Position numbers and translations under genes: made by a program
NCBI GenBank assembly: GCA_902568875.1
Contig: CACFSG010000009.1
Span: 1-32,061 of the forward strand
Direction: 5' to 3'
Origin: an uncultured Pelagibacteraceae bacterium
GTDB lineage: Bacteria > Pseudomonadota > Alphaproteobacteria > Pelagibacterales > Pelagibacteraceae
DNA length: 32,061 bases
Shown here: piece after piece, positions 9,665 to 19,191 of the stretch
Layout of the letters: each line of letters starts with the position of its first letter
How positions within the stretch are numbered: position 1 is the stretch's first letter
Notes under the pieces: model-generated
Database searches by the model: none
Told to the model about the DNA's origin: nothing
Seen by the model: only the letters and a program-made list of their open reading frames with translations

Positions 9665-11230
9665 ATGAGTGACAAAGACAAAGTCTTTATATTCGATACA
9701 ACTATGCGTGATGGTGAGCAATCACCTGGAGCATCAATGAGCCTTGAAGAGAAAATTCAGATTTCAAGAGTTTTTGATGAGTTAGGAATTGACATTATTG
9801 AAGCAGGTTTCCCAATAGCTTCACCTGGAGATTTTGAAGCAGTTAAAGCTATAAGTAAAATTTTAAAAAATTCAATACCCGCTGGTTTATCTAGAGCAAA
9901 TAAAAAAGATATTGATGCATGTCATGAGGCATTAAAATCTGCTCCTAGATTTAGAATTCATACTTTTATTTCAACGAGTCCTCTTCACATGAAACACAAG
10001 TTAAATAAAACTCCAGAACAAGTTGTAGATGCAATTAAAGAAAGTGTTACATATGCAAGAAAATTTACTGATGATGTTGAATGGTCTTGCGAGGATGGAA
10101 CAAGAACAGATATGGATTTTATGTGCAAAATAGTAGAACTTGCAATTAAAAGTGGTGCTAAAACAGTTAATATTCCTGATACTGTTGGTTATACAACTCC
10201 ATCAGAATTTACAAAAATAATTACAACTTTAAAAAATAAAGTTCCAAATATTGATAAAGCAATTTTATCAGTTCATTGTCATAACGATTTAGGGTTAGCT
10301 GTAGCAAATTCATTAGCAGGTGTTTCTGCAGGAGCAAGACAAGTAGAGTGCACAATTAATGGAATTGGTGAAAGAGCAGGAAATGCAGCTTTAGAAGAAA
10401 TAGTAATGGCAATAAGAACTAGAAATGATTTAATGCCTTATACAACTGGAATTAAAACAGAATTATTAAGTAAAGCTTCAAAAGTTGTATCAAATGCAAC
10501 ATTTCCTGTACAGTTTAACAAAGCTATTGTTGGAAAAAATGCTTTTGCACATGAAGCAGGTATTCATCAAGATGGAATGCTTAAAAATAGAGAAACTTAT
10601 GAAATTATGACACCTGAGAGTGTTGGAGTTAAAAAAACATCCCTAGTAATGGGTAAACATTCTGGAAGACATGCATTTAAAGAAAAATTATCAGATCTTG
10701 GGTACGTTGGAGTTACTGACGATGTAATACAGACAGCTTTTGGAAAATTTAAAATATTAGCTGATAAAAAAAAACATGTTTATGATGATGATATAGCAGC
10801 ATTAGTTGATGACAGTATGGTCTTAGAAAAAAATGTTATTAATTTAAAATCTTTAAAAGTTTTTGCAGGAACAGGTGAACCACAAAAAGCTGAAATGACC
10901 CTTGATGTTTATGGAGAAGTTAAAAAAACTTCAGAGACTGGGGATGGACCTGTAGATGCAATATTTAAATGCATAAAAATTTTATTTCCTCACGATGTTA
11001 AACTTTTATTATATCAAGTTCATGCTGTGACTGAAGGAACAGATGCTCAAGCAACAGTAAGTGTTCGTATTGAGGAAAATGGCAAAACAACTGTTGGTCA
11101 GGCAGCAGATACAGATACATTAGTTGCTTCAGCAAATGCTTATATTGCTGCATTAAATAAAATGATCATTAAAAGAAACAAAACAGCTCCAATGATGGAG
11201 TTAGAAAACGAAAAGGTAAGAGGTATTTAG
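9665..11230 (+). CDS. leuA: 2-isopropylmalate synthase
   Basis: LeuA condenses acetyl-CoA with 2-oxoisovalerate, the committed step of leucine synthesis and the first step after the shared IlvBNC pathway. The 521-residue protein has the catalytic TIM barrel with FDTTMRDGEQSPG (R15, D16), the metal-binding H204-C-H206 followed by NDLGLAVANSLAG, and GIGERAGNAALEE. A linker segment with FAHEAGIHQDGM and GKHSGRHAF follows. The C-terminal LeuA regulatory domain covers about residues 390-515 and in the family is the site of leucine feedback inhibition. Length and domain order fit the alphaproteobacterial enzyme. The ATG at 9665 lacks a clear Shine-Dalgarno. Its TAG stop is directly followed by the mreB ATG, an unusual physical join. 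Confidence 0.95.
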   Translation: MSDKDKVFIFDTTMRDGEQSPGASMSLEEKIQISRVFDELGIDIIEAGFPIASPGDFEAVKAISKILKNSIPAGLSRANKKDIDACHEALKSAPRFRIHTFISTSPLHMKHKLNKTPEQVVDAIKESVTYARKFTDDVEWSCEDGTRTDMDFMCKIVELAIKSGAKTVNIPDTVGYTTPSEFTKIITTLKNKVPNIDKAILSVHCHNDLGLAVANSLAGVSAGARQVECTINGIGERAGNAALEEIVMAIRTRNDLMPYTTGIKTELLSKASKVVSNATFPVQFNKAIVGKNAFAHEAGIHQDGMLKNRETYEIMTPESVGVKKTSLVMGKHSGRHAFKEKLSDLGYVGVTDDVIQTAFGKFKILADKKKHVYDDDIAALVDDSMVLEKNVINLKSLKVFAGTGEPQKAEMTLDVYGEVKKTSETGDGPVDAIFKCIKILFPHDVKLLLYQVHAVTEGTDAQATVSVRIEENGKTTVGQAADTDTLVASANAYIAALNKMIIKRNKTAPMMELENEKVRGI

Positions 11231-12265
<1,035 letters not shown>

Positions 12266-12270
12266 GAGAA

Positions 12271-13503
12271 ATGGCATCAAGCAGAGATGATTTTATAATA
12301 GCAATTCGTTCTGCCTTTTTAAAAAAAAGCACACAGCAAAAGTTTTCATTATTAACATTAGTATTTATCTCTATTTTTATAATTGTATTATCTAGTTTAG
12401 ATTTTAAAGCTGTAAGATATTTAAAAACAGCGATTAATGAAGTAGTATATAGATCATCATTTATTGTATCAATTCCTGAAAATTTTATAAAAAATAGTTT
12501 TATAGAAATAAGTGAATATACGACTTTTTTTAATAATTATAAAAAAAACCAAGAGGAACTAAATAAACTTAAATCGAATTATGTTTCAAATGAAATTATT
12601 CAATATGAAAATAATGAATTGAAAGAATTGATTAATGATTATGTATATAGTTCAAATAAAATATTAGCAAAAATTATTGTAGATCATAATAGTCCATTTT
12701 TAAAAAGTATAATTATAAATAAAGGCAGTAAAGATGGCATTAAAATAGGAACCAATGTATATGACCAATCTTATTTGGTAGGAAGAGTAATTGAAGTTAA
12801 TTATAAAACATCAAGAGTATTATTATTATCCGATTTAAATTCTAATGTTCCAGTTACAATTGCTCCTCAAAATATTCAAGCAATTATCACAGGTACAGGG
12901 AATAATTATGGACAAATTAAATATATCAAAGATGGTTTTTTAGATAAATTTTCAGGACAAAGTATAATTTATACTTCAGGAACTGGTGCACTTTTTAAAA
13001 GTGGTATTCCTATAGGAAAATTGACCAGTATTGATGATAATTCTACTAATAAACTTAACGTAGATTTTTTTAGTGATTTTTCTCAACTTAAATATGTTTT
13101 TGCAGAAATAACAATTAAAACTGAAATAAAAAAAACAGAATTAGATAATACTGAAAATGATGTTGAAAATAATAAGTTAATAGATGCAAAATTAGAAATT
13201 CTCGAGAATGAGAAAAACATTATTGAGCAAACTAATATTAAATTTCAAGAAGAAAACGAAATTTTAAAAAATAAAAATAATATTTTAAGCAATAAAATTT
13301 TAAGCTTGAATAATGAAATTTCTACTCAAAAAAAAATTATCAACCAATTTAATGTTGATAAAGAAGAGTTAAAATTTTTAAGACTTAATTTGCAATATGG
13401 ACATAAGTGCCGAAGATCCTTTTTTAATAATAAGGGTTTTATGATAGGGAGCAATGAATATAAAAACTGTGTATTAAACAAAGGAAGAATAAATAATGGC
13501 TAG
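12271..13503 (+). CDS. mreC: Rod-shape determining protein MreC with an extra C-terminal tail
   Basis: MreC is a bitopic membrane protein whose periplasmic beta domains link MreB/MreD with PBP2. Here the N-terminal cytoplasmic part is followed by one membrane helix (about residues 26-45) and a coiled coil (about 80-120). The MreC beta domain follows, with INKGSKDGIKIG, YLVGRVIEV, LLLSDLNSNVPV and FFSDFSQLKYVFAEI, ending near residue 285. The 410-residue product then carries roughly 125 further residues: a Lys/Asn/Glu-rich coiled coil (about 300-370) and a tail with C380, the patch GFMIGS and C400 (EYKNCVL). MreC proteins are usually nearer 270-370 residues. The tail is well conserved in style (paired Cys, Gly-Phe, Gly-Ser) and not obviously read-through. 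The gene overlaps mreD by eight bases. Confidence 0.92.
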   Translation: MASSRDDFIIAIRSAFLKKSTQQKFSLLTLVFISIFIIVLSSLDFKAVRYLKTAINEVVYRSSFIVSIPENFIKNSFIEISEYTTFFNNYKKNQEELNKLKSNYVSNEIIQYENNELKELINDYVYSSNKILAKIIVDHNSPFLKSIIINKGSKDGIKIGTNVYDQSYLVGRVIEVNYKTSRVLLLSDLNSNVPVTIAPQNIQAIITGTGNNYGQIKYIKDGFLDKFSGQSIIYTSGTGALFKSGIPIGKLTSIDDNSTNKLNVDFFSDFSQLKYVFAEITIKTEIKKTELDNTENDVENNKLIDAKLEILENEKNIIEQTNIKFQEENEILKNKNNILSNKILSLNNEISTQKKIINQFNVDKEELKFLRLNLQYGHKCRRSFFNNKGFMIGSNEYKNCVLNKGRINNG

Positions 13504-14002
13504 TTTAAGTACAAAAAGTTCTTTTTCTAAAATTTACTATTTGTTACCGATAATAGTTTTATTTATTTCAGTACTTAATGAATTTGATTTTAATTATCTA
13601 AACCTTAAGTATTTTTCTTTTAATTTTCCTTTTATTCTAATTTTTTTCTTTAGTTTAAAAGAATTTAAATATTTTGATTATTTATTAGTTTTTATTGCTG
13701 GACTAATTAATGATACTGTCGTTGGCTTACCTTTAGGAATTAGCAGTTTATCCTATATATTAATTTGTATTGCCACATCTTATTTAAGAAATATTACTAT
13801 TAGACCTCATCCAATAAAAGATTGGTTCTTTTTTTTATTTATTATCAGTTTAATTAATTCAATAAATTATTCTATTTTATCTTTATTTTTTTCTTATAAT
13901 TTAATTTTAGAAAATTATTTAATAAATAATTTTTTTACGTTTTTATTTTATATAATTTTTGTAAATATCTTTAAATTTTATTTGAAAGGCATAAATGATT
14001 AA
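13496..14002 (+). CDS. mreD: Rod-shape determining protein MreD
   Basis: This is a small inner-membrane subunit of the elongation (Rod) complex. The 168-residue product is very hydrophobic, with about five membrane helices, and contains the MreD-typical stretch FIAGLINDTVVGLPLGISSL near the middle, where the family has the conserved Gly-Leu-x-x-Asp pattern. MreD sequences diverge strongly, so the position between mreC and the PBP2 gene carries much of the weight. It overlaps mreC by eight bases at its start and mrdA by eight at its end, so the four proteins are probably translated as a coupled set. Length is normal. Confidence 0.88.
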   Translation: MASLSTKSSFSKIYYLLPIIVLFISVLNEFDFNYLNLKYFSFNFPFILIFFFSLKEFKYFDYLLVFIAGLINDTVVGLPLGISSLSYILICIATSYLRNITIRPHPIKDWFFFLFIISLINSINYSILSLFFSYNLILENYLINNFFTFLFYIIFVNIFKFYLKGIND

Positions 14003-15869
14003 TTCTACTAGTGATAATGTAAAAAAACTTAATTCAATTAATAGAAGGATGTTTATTACCGGTTCATTAAAATTTTTTATAATGGTAGGAATAATAAGTA
14101 GATTATTTTTTTTACAAGTTAAAGAAAACAAAAAATATTTAACTCTTTCAGATAAAAATAGAATTAGGGAATGGAAATTAGCACCTGTTAGAGGTGAGTT
14201 TTATGATTATTTTGGTAATATTGTAGCTGGAAATTTTGAAGCATATCAGCTTCATGTTATTCCTGAACAAGTAGAGGACTTTAGATATTTAGTTTATAGA
14301 TTAAAAGACTTATTGGAATTATCCGATAATGAATTTAAGAAAATAATAAAAAAGAAAAAAGAGATAAAACCTTGGGAAACATTAATTGTATCAGATAATT
14401 TGAGTTGGAAAAAATTTTCAAAAATAAATAATCATTTATACGATTTAAATGGAGTTAAACCTGTTATATCTATTTCTAGAAATTATCCTTTTGGAGAAAA
14501 CTTTACACATGTGATTGGATATGTAAGTCAAGCTAACAAAAATGACATTGAAAGTAATGAATCGATAAAGAAAAATTTTGTTCCAGGTCTTAAAATTGGA
14601 AAAACAGGTTTAGAAAAATCTTTTGAAAATAAATTAATTGGAACTAATGATATCGAGAGATATGAAGTAAATGCTTATGGCAGACGAATTAGTCAGTTAG
14701 AATTTCAAAAAGGAAAAAAAGGAGATTCTGTTAAATTAACAATAGATACTAAAGTTCAACAATTGGCTAATGAATTATTGAAAGATCAAGCTGGTTCAAT
14801 ATGTGTCATGGATATTTATTCTGGTTCAGTAATTGCGATGCATTCATCACCCTCATTTAATCCAAACTTATTTGTTTTTGGCATAAGTCAAGATGATTGG
14901 CAGACTATCCGCAACGATCCTATGAAACCATTAATTAATAAAACTTTACAAGGAAATTATTCTCCAGGTTCAACAATAAAGCCAATAGTAGCTTTATCAG
15001 CTTTAGAAAATGGAATTATCAATCCAAATTTTACTGTTAAATGTACTGGTAAAACTGAAATGTATGGACAAACTTATCATTGTTGGAAAAAGAAAGGACA
15101 TGGATTCGTTAGTCTTAGAAATGCGATAAAACAATCTTGTGATACATATTTTTATGAAATAGCGAGAAAACTTGGCGTAGACAAATTAAGTGAAACTGCA
15201 AAAAAATTTGGTTTAGGTGAAAAAGTTTTTGGAAACTTATTTGATGTTGAAAAACAAGGTTTAATTCCTAATACTCAATGGAAAAAAAATGCTTTAGGAA
15301 AAGGTTGGTTGCTAGGTGAAACCATGATTACTGGAATTGGCCAAGGTTATATTCAAACAACACCAATTCAATTATGTTTAATGACAGCACAAATAGCAAA
15401 TGGAGGTTATAAAATTTATCCCAAAATTATTGTAAATGAAGAGAATAACATTCAGCCTAGTGATAAATATGTTCCATTATATCAAAATTCTAAAAATATA
15501 AAGATTGTTCAAGATGCAATGTTTGGTTCGACAAATGAAGTTATGGGAACTTCTTATCGATCTAGAATAGATGACTTAAAATATCAATTTGCTGGCAAAA
15601 CTGGTACGGCTCAGGTTAAAAAAATCACAGAGGAACAAAGAGAATTAGATTTAAAAACTTTTCAGATACCATATGAGGAAAGAGATCATGCTTTGTATAT
15701 AGCTTTTGGACCTTATAAAAATCCTCAATATGCTTTAAGTATATTAGTTGAACACGGAGGAAATGGAAGTACAACAGCAGCACCTATGGCAAAAAAATTA
15801 TTTAAATTAATAATTGATCGACATTTATTAAGACAGTCAGTCAATAATAAAAAATATCTAGAGATTTAA
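13995..15869 (+). CDS. mrdA: Penicillin-binding protein 2 (elongation transpeptidase)
   Basis: PBP2 cross-links peptidoglycan during side-wall growth, working with the glycosyltransferase RodA. The 624-residue protein has an N-terminal membrane anchor (about residues 20-41). The PBP dimerisation (pedestal) domain includes the APVRGEFYDYFGN and NYPFGENFTHVIGYV motifs. The transpeptidase domain holds all three active-site motifs: S326-TIK (nucleophile Ser and Lys of SxxK), S381-C-D (SxN position) and K535-TG. The domain order and length are those of class B PBP2. The SxN motif reads Ser-Cys-Asp, as in other PBP2 proteins, rather than Ser-x-Asn. It overlaps mreD by eight bases and abuts rodA directly. 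Confidence 0.96.
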   Translation: MINSTSDNVKKLNSINRRMFITGSLKFFIMVGIISRLFFLQVKENKKYLTLSDKNRIREWKLAPVRGEFYDYFGNIVAGNFEAYQLHVIPEQVEDFRYLVYRLKDLLELSDNEFKKIIKKKKEIKPWETLIVSDNLSWKKFSKINNHLYDLNGVKPVISISRNYPFGENFTHVIGYVSQANKNDIESNESIKKNFVPGLKIGKTGLEKSFENKLIGTNDIERYEVNAYGRRISQLEFQKGKKGDSVKLTIDTKVQQLANELLKDQAGSICVMDIYSGSVIAMHSSPSFNPNLFVFGISQDDWQTIRNDPMKPLINKTLQGNYSPGSTIKPIVALSALENGIINPNFTVKCTGKTEMYGQTYHCWKKKGHGFVSLRNAIKQSCDTYFYEIARKLGVDKLSETAKKFGLGEKVFGNLFDVEKQGLIPNTQWKKNALGKGWLLGETMITGIGQGYIQTTPIQLCLMTAQIANGGYKIYPKIIVNEENNIQPSDKYVPLYQNSKNIKIVQDAMFGSTNEVMGTSYRSRIDDLKYQFAGKTGTAQVKKITEEQRELDLKTFQIPYEERDHALYIAFGPYKNPQYALSILVEHGGNGSTTAAPMAKKLFKLIIDRHLLRQSVNNKKYLEI

Positions 15870-16997
15870 ATGTATCAACACACAAGATTAACAACTAATC
15901 AGTTTAATTTTTTTCAAAAATTCAAAAATTTTGATTATATTTTATTAGTTTGTATTTTATTATTAGGTTTTATTAGCCTTGTCACCATGTATTCAACAGA
16001 AGGTGGTAAAATTTTATTTCATACCAAGAGTCATTTTACTAAATTAATTGTTTTTACAGTCATGATGTTAATATTTTCATTTATTAATATAAAATTTTGG
16101 TTTTCAATTGGATACTTTTCTTATTTTATAGCTATTTGCCTATTAGTTTGGACTTACTTTTTTGGACTAACATCTTCAGGCTCTAAAAGATGGATTGATT
16201 TATATTTTATTAATTTGCAACCATCTGAATTAATGAAAATTTTTATAATTTTATGCCTTGCTAAATATTTTCATAGAATGAAATTAGAGAATGTGAATTC
16301 TATTTATACAATTTTGACGTCTTTAATAATAATTATATTACCTATGGGTATGGTAATTGTTCAACCTGATTTAGGAACTTCAATCCTTATAGCAATTAGT
16401 GGAATAGCAGTCTTGTGGTTTGCAGGCATAAACTATAAATATTTTATTTACACAGTTTTGGGATTTTTAATTTTATTACCTTTTATTATTGCTTTTTTAA
16501 AACCATATCAAAAATTAAGAGTTTTAACTTTTTTAAATCCAGACAAAGACCCTTTAGGTGCCGGATATCAAATTATTCAATCTAAAATTGCTGTTGGCTC
16601 GGGTGGAATTTTTGGAAAAGGTTTTTTAAAAGGAACTCAGAGCTATTTAGAGTTTTTGCCAGAAAAACACACTGATTTTATTTTTACACTTTTTTCTGAA
16701 GAGTTTGGTTTTGTAGGCTCAGCTTTACTTTTAGTAATTTATGCAATTATTATTTATAGAATAGTCGCAATAGGTGCATCATCAAGAAGTTATTTTGCAA
16801 AGATATTTTGTTATAGTTTTGGCGCTGCAATTTTTGTTTACATAATAATTAATATGAGCATGGTTCTTGGTTTGCTTCCAATAGTTGGATCACCATTACC
16901 AATAATGTCATATGGAGGTTCATCAATGTTAGCAACAATGATAGGTTTTGGTATAGTGATGAGCGCCAAAGTTCACAATCAACAATTAATTGCTTAA
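15870..16997 (+). CDS. rodA: RodA, SEDS peptidoglycan glycosyltransferase
   Basis: RodA polymerises lipid II into glycan strands in the elongation complex and is activated by PBP2. The 375-residue protein has about ten membrane helices. SEDS marks are SGSKRWIDLYFINLQPSEL (early loop), GMVIVQPDLGTS, the large periplasmic loop with GFLKGTQSYLEFLPEKHTD, and the C-terminal SPLPIMSYGGSSML. D269 in the EKHTDFIF motif matches the catalytic Asp position of the family. The start ATG directly follows the mrdA stop, and this is the last gene of the mre operon. A 49-bp gap with no clear terminator separates it from the next gene. RodA is preferred over FtsW because of the mre context. Confidence 0.96.
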   Translation: MYQHTRLTTNQFNFFQKFKNFDYILLVCILLLGFISLVTMYSTEGGKILFHTKSHFTKLIVFTVMMLIFSFINIKFWFSIGYFSYFIAICLLVWTYFFGLTSSGSKRWIDLYFINLQPSELMKIFIILCLAKYFHRMKLENVNSIYTILTSLIIIILPMGMVIVQPDLGTSILIAISGIAVLWFAGINYKYFIYTVLGFLILLPFIIAFLKPYQKLRVLTFLNPDKDPLGAGYQIIQSKIAVGSGGIFGKGFLKGTQSYLEFLPEKHTDFIFTLFSEEFGFVGSALLLVIYAIIIYRIVAIGASSRSYFAKIFCYSFGAAIFVYIIINMSMVLGLLPIVGSPLPIMSYGGSSMLATMIGFGIVMSAKVHNQQLIA

Positions 16998-17046
16998 ATA
17001 TAATTTGTCGCTTAAGTTATTTTAAAATTTTGTTGTATACATTGCC

Positions 17047-18288
17047 ATGAATAATAATATTAAAATTGGGATAGTTGGAGTTGGCATTCAAGGGATCTCA
17101 AATGCTTTATTTCTTCAAAAAAAAGGTTTTGATGTAACAATTTTTGATAGAGATGAACCAGGAAGTCCAGCTGCTTCTTATGGGAATGCCGGTCATTTTT
17201 CTCCTTATGCATCATTATCATTAAATAGGACAGATGTTTTATTAGATGTACCGGCAATGCTATTGAGCTCAACTGGGCCTTTAGCTCTTAAATGGAACTA
17301 TGTTCCAAAGATGATACCTTGGTTTATAAAATTTATTTTAAATACTTCGAAAAGCAAAATGATGCATACAGCAAAAAACATGCATCAGATTTTGGATTTA
17401 GCTTTACCAACATATGATGAACTTTTTAATGAAATTGATTTAGATGGCCTAGTAGAAAGTAAAGGAATTCTTTATATTTGGAATAATAAAGATTTAAAAA
17501 GTAGAGAATTAGAAATTAAAGTAAGAGATGAATTAGGAGTAAAACAACAACTTGTAAATAAAAAAGAAATTCATGATTTAGAACCAAATATTAAGCCATT
17601 TTATCATGGAGGTGTTTATTATCCTTACGCAAAACATACAAGAAATCCAAAAAAAATTTTATTAAAATTTTTTGATCTATTTTTAAAAAAAGGTGGAAAA
17701 TTTAACAAGATGAATATTGAAGACATACAATTTGATAATGAAAAACCTATTTTTAAAACTGATTCACAAAAATATAAATTTGATAAAGTGATTATTGCAT
17801 GTGGAGCTTTTTCAAAAAAATTGACAGACAATTTAGGTGAAAAAATTCCACTTGATACGGAAAGAGGCTATCATGTTCATTTTAAAAATTGTGATCATCT
17901 TTTAAACAGACCAGTCATTTTTTCAAATAGAGGATTTGGAATTACTCCTATGGAACAAGGATTAAGAGTGGTTGGAACGGTTGAATTTGGTGGTTTATAT
18001 AATCCACTCTCAAAATCGAGAATTAAAAATTTAATTAATAATGCAAAATATATGTTGGGAGAATTACCAGATCATGAAGATGAATGGTTAGGTTTTAGAC
18101 CTACACTACCTGATTTTTTACCAGTGATGGGGCCTTCAAAAAATCATAAGAATGTATTTTATTGTTTTGGTCATCATCATTTGGGATGGACATTGGGTCC
18201 AATATCTGGGAAAATTGTATCAGGAATGGTTGCTGGAGAAAATACAAATCTAAATTTAAAACCATATAGCTCACAAAGATTTAATTAA
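17047..18288 (+). CDS. FAD-dependent oxidoreductase, DadA-like (D-amino acid dehydrogenase family)
   Basis: This is a DAO-superfamily flavoenzyme that probably oxidises an amino acid or N-substituted amine, passing electrons to the membrane chain. The 413-residue protein starts with the dinucleotide-binding fold (G11-V-G13-I-Q-G16, acidic D34 at the end of beta 2). The DadA-like ASYGNAGHFSPYA stretch follows. Late motifs are VGTVEFGG, WLGFRPTLPDFLPVMGP and GHHHLGWTLGP, which match DadA-type enzymes at the flavin-binding C-terminus. It directly abuts the EamA gene, whose GTG follows its stop, and sits 49 bp after rodA. D-amino acids from wall turnover are an appealing substrate given that neighbour, but the substrate is not determined; hydroxyproline-type or other D-amino acids are alternatives. 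It does not look like LhgO. Confidence 0.85.
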   Translation: MNNNIKIGIVGVGIQGISNALFLQKKGFDVTIFDRDEPGSPAASYGNAGHFSPYASLSLNRTDVLLDVPAMLLSSTGPLALKWNYVPKMIPWFIKFILNTSKSKMMHTAKNMHQILDLALPTYDELFNEIDLDGLVESKGILYIWNNKDLKSRELEIKVRDELGVKQQLVNKKEIHDLEPNIKPFYHGGVYYPYAKHTRNPKKILLKFFDLFLKKGGKFNKMNIEDIQFDNEKPIFKTDSQKYKFDKVIIACGAFSKKLTDNLGEKIPLDTERGYHVHFKNCDHLLNRPVIFSNRGFGITPMEQGLRVVGTVEFGGLYNPLSKSRIKNLINNAKYMLGELPDHEDEWLGFRPTLPDFLPVMGPSKNHKNVFYCFGHHHLGWTLGPISGKIVSGMVAGENTNLNLKPYSSQRFN

Positions 18289-19191
18289 GTGAGCAAGTCA
18301 TCTAATTTCATTGCATATATTTTTTTATTATTAACCGTCACTTTTTGGGCGGGAAATTTTATAGTTGGAAAATTTGCAAGTTTTTATGAGGTTCCACCAT
18401 TTTCATTAAATTTTTACCGATGGTTTTTTGCATGGTTAATTTTAGCACCATTTACAATTCCTGAAATTTTTAAAAATAAAGATTATATTAAGGAAAACTA
18501 TAAATTATTTTTAGTTCTTGGAGTTACTAGCATTACTGTATTTAATTCAATAGTTTATTACTCACTAAATTTTACTCAAGTAATAAGCGGTGTATTGATG
18601 ATATCAACAATACCGGTGATGATAATGTTTATTTCATCCATTTTAAAAATTGAAAAAACAAATATTTTTCAGATTTTAGGAGTATTATTTTCTTTCACTG
18701 GAGTTATATTAATTATTACTAAAGCTAATTTAGAAATTTTAAAAAATTTAGATTTTAATAAAGGAGATATTACAATGGTTATTGCAATGTTTTCTTGGGC
18801 CTTATATTCAGCTCTATTAAAAAAACAAACATATAAATTATCTCAATTAAGTCTTCTACAGGTAATTATTTCATTTGGATTATTATTTTTAATTCCAATT
18901 TATTTTTTTGAGTATCAACTAGGATTTAGAATTCAGCTAGAAAAACCATTTATAATGATTTTAAGTTACGTTGTTTTATTTCCAGGACTTGCTTCTTTTA
19001 TATTATGGATAAAAGGAATTTCTTTAATTGGTGCTAATAGATCAGGTGTATTTTTGCATTTAATGCCAATCTTAAGCGCTATAATGGCTATGATTATTTT
19101 TGATGAAAAATTTATGCTTTATCATGTGTTAGGTGCAACTTTTATTTTAACAGGAATAATATTGTCAAATAGAAAGACAAATAATGTTTAA
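18289..19191 (+). CDS. EamA/DMT-family transporter
   Basis: This is an inner-membrane drug/metabolite transporter-superfamily protein with 300 residues, about ten membrane helices and two EamA repeats. The first repeat begins with VTFWAGNFIVGKFA and the second near GDITMVIAMFSWALYSALLKK. The C-terminal motif LMPILSAIMAMIIFDEKF followed by GATFILTGIIL is typical. Members commonly export amino acids or other metabolites. The start is GTG at 18289, immediately after the preceding stop, and gives the expected N-terminal helix; no ATG lies near. It overlaps the next gene by eight bases. Its place between an amino-acid dehydrogenase-like protein and a 2-hydroxyacid dehydrogenase suggests a substrate or product of those enzymes. 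Confidence 0.88.
   Translation: MSKSSNFIAYIFLLLTVTFWAGNFIVGKFASFYEVPPFSLNFYRWFFAWLILAPFTIPEIFKNKDYIKENYKLFLVLGVTSITVFNSIVYYSLNFTQVISGVLMISTIPVMIMFISSILKIEKTNIFQILGVLFSFTGVILIITKANLEILKNLDFNKGDITMVIAMFSWALYSALLKKQTYKLSQLSLLQVIISFGLLFLIPIYFFEYQLGFRIQLEKPFIMILSYVVLFPGLASFILWIKGISLIGANRSGVFLHLMPILSAIMAMIIFDEKFMLYHVLGATFILTGIILSNRKTNNV

Noticed and set aside
17047-18288. L-2-hydroxyglutarate oxidase (LhgO) partner for GlaH
   Set aside because: The N-terminal Ser-Tyr-Gly-Asn-Ala-Gly stretch and C-terminal motifs match DadA-type enzymes, and the gene is about 10 kb from glaH.
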